Positions 60,720 to 64,000 of a stretch of 64,000 nt of DNA are shown here, piece after piece. This stretch comes from Bacilli bacterium (lineage in GTDB: Bacteria; Bacillota_I; Bacilli_A; RF39; UBA660): contig CAAGHO010000048.1 of NCBI GenBank assembly GCA_900769695.1, forward strand, positions 1 through 64,000. The letters run 5' to 3'. The notes below the pieces were generated by a model, which was not told the DNA's origin, did no database searches, and worked only from the letters and a program-made list of their open reading frames with translations. Numbering within the stretch: the first letter of the stretch is position 1; each line of letters begins with the position of its first letter. Both the position numbers and the translations under genes were made by a program.

Positions 60720-61634
60720 ATTTGTTAAACGATAAAAATTAATACTTGGATTATTAAATATTCTAAATCCTATAGTTTTAGATACCAATCCTCCAGAAAT
60801 ATAAATATCAGTACTATTTTTCTTATAATATGGATTAATATATTTACTAGAACCTTCCTGCTTAATAATTCCTCCAATACCAGGTATTACTATTTCTCCA
60901 TTTAATGAATTTCCAGCAAGAACTAAATCAGGATTATAATTAGTAATAATTTCATCTAAATCTTCAGTCTCACTCATTATAGAAATTGTATAAATATTAG
61001 AATTGTGTGTTTCTTCATTGAAATATTTAAAAGCTTCTTCTATATTTCTTTCATTATTTACATAGCTAGAAAGCCCTACTAATAGAATAGGAGTATTATT
61101 GTTGTATATTAGATCATAAGAATTATCTAAGATAATAAAATCACTTTGATTCATAATCGTTGTAAAAATATCCTTATTATCATCTTTACCATATACAGCA
61201 TATTTACTAGTAGAGGCATTAATTTTTTTTAAAGAATTAATTATTTTTTCTTTTTCTTTAATACTTAATTCATAATTTTTATTAATTAAATTACCAGTAA
61301 AAATTACAATATCAGGCTTTCTTTTATTAATCACTTTTACTAAATTATCTAATTCTTCTTGAGAAATATTATTGCCATAATCAATATCTGTAAAGTGAAT
61401 AATTTTATTTCCATTAAATGAATCAGGTATTTTTTGATTAGTAATTCTTACTTCTTTTACAATTAATCCTAGAGTAGTAGCGTATTTAGCATAAAAGTAT
61501 AATGAGAAAAAGAAGATTATAATTATAATTGTTATCTTGAAGAGTAATTTTACTATTTTTTTTCTTTTTTCACGAGACTTTTCTTCTTCTATTTCATTTT
61601 GAATATCTTTATTTTTTTCTTGTCTTGTTACCAT
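60711..61634 (-). CDS. Degenerate metallophosphoesterase-fold membrane protein
   Basis: Start at ATG 61634 on the reverse strand, five bases after GGTGA; the TTG at 61646 covers that site. The 307-residue product has a basic cytoplasmic N-terminus, one helix (LFKITIIIIIFFFSLYFYA) and a domain laid out like YkuE/YaeI metallophosphoesterases. Each motif has lost metal ligands: HFTDIDYG where HxSDxHxG is expected, FTGNLINK for GDLVD, VYGKDDNKD for GNHD and LAGNSLNGEIV for GHTHGGQ. It has probably lost phosphoesterase activity and kept a structural or binding role. Confidence 0.75.
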   Translation of the reverse strand: MVTRQEKNKDIQNEIEEEKSREKRKKIVKLLFKITIIIIIFFFSLYFYAKYATTLGLIVKEVRITNQKIPDSFNGNKIIHFTDIDYGNNISQEELDNLVKVINKRKPDIVIFTGNLINKNYELSIKEKEKIINSLKKINASTSKYAVYGKDDNKDIFTTIMNQSDFIILDNSYDLIYNNNTPILLVGLSSYVNNERNIEEAFKYFNEETHNSNIYTISIMSETEDLDEIITNYNPDLVLAGNSLNGEIVIPGIGGIIKQEGSSKYINPYYKKNSTDIYISGGLVSKTIGFRIFNNPSINFYRLTNKK

Positions 61635-61737
61635 AATATTCACCAATTATATTGTAACATAATATATAAAAAAATATTTTAAAAATTACAAAAAAATGAT
61701 ATCATTAGTGTATAAGAAAAATAAGGAAGTGAAATTT

Positions 61738-62391
61738 ATGGCTACTAACAAGGGTAAAGAAAAAAAATCTACAACTAAAAAAGTAAGTAATAGCTCTATA
61801 AAAAGAAAGAAAAATGTAAAGAAAAAGATAGATATGGAAAAGTACAATAACGATATATTTATGTTTTCAATATTGTTATCTGTCGTTTGTATTTTAGCAG
61901 TATCATTAAAATCTTATCAATTTATACTATTTGGTAATCACTTACCATTTTCATTATTGATAGTACCATTTACTATCTTTATAAGTAATTATATTACAAA
62001 AAAATATGGTTTTAAAAATTCATTATTTTCAATAGGAGTTTCGACATTAGTAATTGTTGCTTTCATTTTATTGATAGATAATTTAACTAACAGGCAAGCA
62101 AGTATTACAGAAATAAGTGGTTTTGTAGTTACATATTTTGGAAGTATGTTTATTAACTTGTTGATTTATTATTACATAATACTTAATATGACTTCTAAAA
62201 GTATTATGATAGGACTAAACTATTTATTTACACTAGTTCTTAATTCTTTTCTATATTTATTATTCTTTCATGAATTAGTTCTATCAAGTTCATTATGGAT
62301 GGAATTAACAATTTCATTTATAATTCAATTTATTATTTCTATAGGATTAATTTACTGTGATAGAAAAATAGAAAGAGGAGTAAATATTTAA
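61738..62391 (+). CDS. Membrane protein with basic N-terminus, VUT-like topology
   Basis: Start at ATG 61738, with AAGGAAGTG nine bases before; the frame begins earlier at 61696 in AT-rich promoter sequence. The 217-residue product has a very Lys-rich N-terminal tail (KKSTTKKVSNSSIKRKKNVKKK) and six helices. The helix pair with 'PFTIFISNYITKKYGFKNSLFSIGV' recalls VUT-type transporters (queuosine-precursor transporter YhhQ), but the match is loose and by eye only. Function open. Confidence 0.5.
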   Translation: MATNKGKEKKSTTKKVSNSSIKRKKNVKKKIDMEKYNNDIFMFSILLSVVCILAVSLKSYQFILFGNHLPFSLLIVPFTIFISNYITKKYGFKNSLFSIGVSTLVIVAFILLIDNLTNRQASITEISGFVVTYFGSMFINLLIYYYIILNMTSKSIMIGLNYLFTLVLNSFLYLLFFHELVLSSSLWMELTISFIIQFIISIGLIYCDRKIERGVNI

Positions 62392-62417
62392 AATAATTTA
62401 TAAAAAACAAATAAATG

Positions 62418-62457
62418 ATATGACCTCATTTCTCGAATATAAGAAATGGGGTCATAT
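62418..62457. repeat. Long hairpin without T tract
   Basis: A 16-base-pair stem (62418-62433 with 62442-62457, one G-T pair) encloses an eight-base loop. There is no T run downstream on the plus strand. It lies between the 61738 gene and repeat copy B. Confidence 0.6.
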
Positions 62458-62490
62458 TAGTGTTAGAAGATGAAAATGTTAGTAATATGA

Positions 62491-62577
62491 TAGTATTAAT
62501 GATTCAGATATAAATGTAAGTAGAAATATTATGTTTAAAATACATTACTAAAATTAAGAGAATAAGATATAATAAAA
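62491..62577 (+). repeat. Dispersed intergenic element, copy B (promoter-bearing)
   Basis: Counterpart of 50551-50648; shared blocks include TAGTATT.AATGAT, AGATATAAATG.AAGTA, AAATATTATGT and AATAAGATATAATA. Contains TTACTA (62545-62550), a 17-base spacer and TATAAT (62568-62573), the same promoter spacing as copy A. The middle part is shorter than in copy A. Confidence 0.55.
62545..62573 (+). promoter_or_regulatory. Promoter inside repeat copy B
   Basis: TTACTA (62545-62550), 17 bases, TATAAT (62568-62573), about 46 bases before the ATG at 62620. Confidence 0.5.
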
Positions 62578-62619
62578 GTAATGATGATATAATAATGTAT
62601 GAAGAGGAGAATAATTAAT

Positions 62620-63228
62620 ATGGATAAAGATTTTATTAGTGAAATAAATTTAGAAAATGTAGTAAAATACGATAAGCCATTTGTGGTAACTTTTGTAGCA
62701 TTACCTGGATCTTTAAAAACAACGGTTGCTAGAAAATTGTCAAGAAATTTAAAAATCTATTTGTTAAGCAATGATTATATTAGAAATTATTATTATCAGT
62801 TTACAAAAGATTATAGTGATGAAAAAAGGATAGAAATAGATAAAAAGGTTAAACAAATTCAAGATGAAAGAATTAATTATTTAGTTAAAGAAAATGTATC
62901 ATTTGTATTGGATCAATGTCTTAATAGTTATGAAGAATATGAAAAGCTAAAAGATAAAGTTGGAAGTGGATACAGGATATATGTAGTAAAGATTAATAGT
63001 GATGATGAAACAAATATAAAAAATATTAGTAATATCAAAATGGATTACAATCATGTTTATGAAGGTGTTATTGGAGACAATATTGAATATCTTAGTTCAT
63101 TTCCAAAAGAGGTTTACTATCAAATAAAAGAAAGAAAAAGAATTACTATTTCTGATAATCAAGTGGATTTTATAATTAGTGATGTTTCAAATATTGAAGC
63201 TTTAGAAAAAGATATTTTACAAAAGTAG
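62620..63228 (+). CDS. P-loop kinase-like protein (AAA_33/zeta-type)
   Basis: Start at ATG 62620, nine bases after GAGGAGA; the ATG at 62599 is upstream of it. The 202-residue product has a P-loop-like segment, TFVALPGSLKTTVARKLSRNL, with Leu where Gly normally precedes the Lys, then LSNDYIRNYYYQF and FVLDQCLNSYEEYEKLK as in AAA_33 nucleotide or nucleoside kinases. It ends at a terminator that adjoins poly-G promoter 2. Nearest relatives might be polynucleotide-kinase- or zeta-toxin-like, but no antitoxin is seen. The fold is likely; the substrate is unknown. Confidence 0.65.
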   Translation: MDKDFISEINLENVVKYDKPFVVTFVALPGSLKTTVARKLSRNLKIYLLSNDYIRNYYYQFTKDYSDEKRIEIDKKVKQIQDERINYLVKENVSFVLDQCLNSYEEYEKLKDKVGSGYRIYVVKINSDDETNIKNISNIKMDYNHVYEGVIGDNIEYLSSFPKEVYYQIKERKRITISDNQVDFIISDVSNIEALEKDILQK

Positions 63229-63233
63229 TTGAT

Positions 63234-63262
63234 AATCAAGCAAGAAATTTTGCTTGATTTTT
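63234..63262 (+). terminator. Terminator after the kinase-like gene; 3' arm supplies the -35 of poly-G promoter 2
   Basis: AATCAAGCAA (63234-63243) pairs with TTGCTTGATT (63250-63259) around GAAATT, followed by TTT. Near-duplicate of 53909-53939. Confidence 0.7.
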
Positions 63263-63284
63263 CATTATGGGGGGGGGTTATAAT
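63254..63284 (+). promoter_or_regulatory. Poly-G spacer promoter 2 (candidate phase-variable)
   Basis: TTGATT (63254-63259) and TATAAT (63279-63284) enclose 19 bases with nine consecutive G (63269-63277). Same architecture as 53930-53961, with one G and one spacer base fewer. In both, spacer length equals the G count plus ten. Confidence 0.75.
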
Positions 63285-63287
63285 AAT

Positions 63288-63316
63288 CTTAGATATAGTA
63301 AAATAGGTGATCTAGG
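63288..63316 (+). promoter_or_regulatory. Leader hairpin presenting the Shine-Dalgarno in its loop (copy 2)
   Basis: CTTAGAT (63288-63294) pairs with ATCTAGG (63310-63316), one G-T pair, with a 15-base loop holding AGGTG. The arm ends directly before the ATG at 63317. Confidence 0.5.
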
Positions 63317-63862
63317 ATGAAAAAAAGTTTGAAAGTATCAATTATAATAGCAATAATAACTTGTATTATTTCGATAAGTGGATCATACGCTGCGACAAAT
63401 TATGCGATAAGTGCTATAAAGATAGGATATTCAGATAATTCTAATTTAGGAGCAGATAATGTTCAAGCAGCAATCGATGGTACATGCAGTAAAGTTGATA
63501 CTAGGCTTGGTAATATCGAAAAAAGTAAACAGAATACTTTAACTACTACTACAGGTACTGTTAGTATAAATTTTAAAACACTTCATAGTGGTGATAATTG
63601 TACAAAAGCATATAAATACGGAAATACAGTTATGTATAATTGTCCATTTGTTCCAGAAAGTGATATTTCTACTAATACATCTATATTAACTTTTCCTGAT
63701 GGATATAGACCTATATCTCAAACTTATGTTGTAATTAGTGTTTCCGGTACTGGTTATTCCTACAATGCTGTTTTAAGTGCAACAGGTAATTTAAGCCTTG
63801 CCAATAATAATTTAAAATCAAATGTATGGTATCAATTATCAATTACTTTTATTTCTTCTTAA
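63317..63862 (+). CDS. Surface protein with NVQxAID head and phage-fibre-like C-terminus
   Basis: A 181-residue protein with an N-terminal hydrophobic signal (VSIIIAIITCIISISGSYAA) and the head SAIKIGYSDNSNLGADNVQAAIDGT shared with the 53994 product. The C-terminal part (FPDGYRPISQTYVVI..., VLSATGNLSL...NVWYQLSITFISS) has the look of phage receptor-binding or tail-fibre domains. AGGTGA precedes the ATG by six bases. It is expressed from the second poly-G promoter. Surface exposure and switching are inferred; the shared head is directly visible. Confidence 0.7.
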   Translation: MKKSLKVSIIIAIITCIISISGSYAATNYAISAIKIGYSDNSNLGADNVQAAIDGTCSKVDTRLGNIEKSKQNTLTTTTGTVSINFKTLHSGDNCTKAYKYGNTVMYNCPFVPESDISTNTSILTFPDGYRPISQTYVVISVSGTGYSYNAVLSATGNLSLANNNLKSNVWYQLSITFISS

Positions 63863-64000
63863 GAAGCAAAATAAATTAAACAGTTGCAGAAAAATATTTT
63901 TTAAAAACAATGACAATAAAGTTTATTATTTAAAATGTGATATTCGTAAATATTTTTCTAGTATTAACCATGAAATATTAATAGATTTATTAGAAGAAAT
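63822..64000 (+). CDS. Reverse transcriptase fragment, runs off the window
   Basis: A frame open to the window end reads, from 63921, VYYLKCDIRKYFSSINHEIL then IDLLEE. This is the motif around the first catalytic Asp of the RT palm (K.DIRKYF.SI.H.IL) as found in DGR-type and related bacterial RTs; group II intron enzymes usually read GDIKG.F..IDH. The frame goes back to a stop at 63813-63815, with ATG 63822 inside the surface-protein gene and no ribosome site. The RT motifs expected before this point (N-terminal ~80 residues) are not visible, so the gene may be truncated, frameshifted or fused by recombination. Only about 45 residues can be judged. Confidence 0.65.
   Translation, partial: MYGINYQLLLFLLKKQNKLNSCRKIFFKNNDNKVYYLKCDIRKYFSSINHEILIDLLEE

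Noticed and set aside
63891..64000. Group II intron maturase
   Set aside because: The motif KCDIRKYFSSINH differs from the usual GDIKGCFDNIDH pattern and no intron-like RNA structure is seen upstream; not excluded without the rest of the gene.
1..64000. CRISPR arrays, tRNA, rRNA, insertion sequences
   Set aside because: I saw no regularly spaced repeats, cloverleaf-like stretches or transposase genes in either strand; intergenic gaps are mostly too short for them.

Overview
The window is a strongly AT-rich, gene-dense stretch of a Bacillota chromosome. It uses the standard bacterial code: TGA is a genuine stop (for example at 2605-2607 and 37856-37858) and tryptophan is TGG. The mix of Bacillus-like housekeeping genes (trpS, glmS, trmL, ylmH, dacA-like, a ydjG-ydjH-ydjI-like trio), choline-binding-type repeats on a lysozyme, a Tad-like pilus locus and a reduced type IV secretion locus with no visible relaxase suggests an uncultured gut Bacilli lineage (RF39/Mollicutes-CAG-like). 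This placement is inferred from gene content, not from a marker phylogeny.

Layout. (1) 1-11507 is a surface-polysaccharide region: the 3' end of a GH25 lysozyme gene, a two-gene ABC exporter, five glycosyltransferase genes (one tandem, one fused to GtrA, one frameshifted) and two large membrane proteins. (2) 11512-12580 is a small island of two related membrane-protein genes on the minus strand around one plus-strand gene. (3) 12677-18875 holds a U32 family protein, a thioredoxin-like protein, TrmL and two unrecognised proteins. (4) 18970-30605 is a Tad/Flp-like pilus locus: a surface protein, a class B-type sortase, a Cys-rich secreted protein, CpaB, CpaF, TadB, TadC, a 51-residue pilin gene, minor pilin-like proteins and TadZ/CpaE. 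(5) 30697-33742 encodes a GT-C-like membrane protein and a flavin oxidoreductase. (6) 33860-45742 is a T4SS-like locus: two VirB2-like proteins, VirB6-like, VirB3/PrgI-like, a VirB4 split in two genes, a SpoIID plus C39-type cell-wall enzyme, VirD4 and a surface protein sharing modules with the Tad-locus one. (7) 45801-62391 is mostly housekeeping. (8) 53994-54968 and 63317-63862 are two surface-protein genes behind near-duplicate promoters with runs of 10 and 9 G between -35 and -10. The second is followed by reverse transcriptase coding sequence that runs off the window.

The most interesting signal is the pair of poly-G promoters. Each combines an upstream terminator hairpin whose 3' arm supplies the -35, a G tract that sets the spacer length, and a leader hairpin that puts the Shine-Dalgarno sequence in its loop. 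This looks like a phase-variable surface-protein expression cassette. Several surface proteins in the window share a C-terminal module that resembles folds used as targets by diversity-generating retroelements, so the reverse transcriptase at the edge deserves a look in the flanking sequence.
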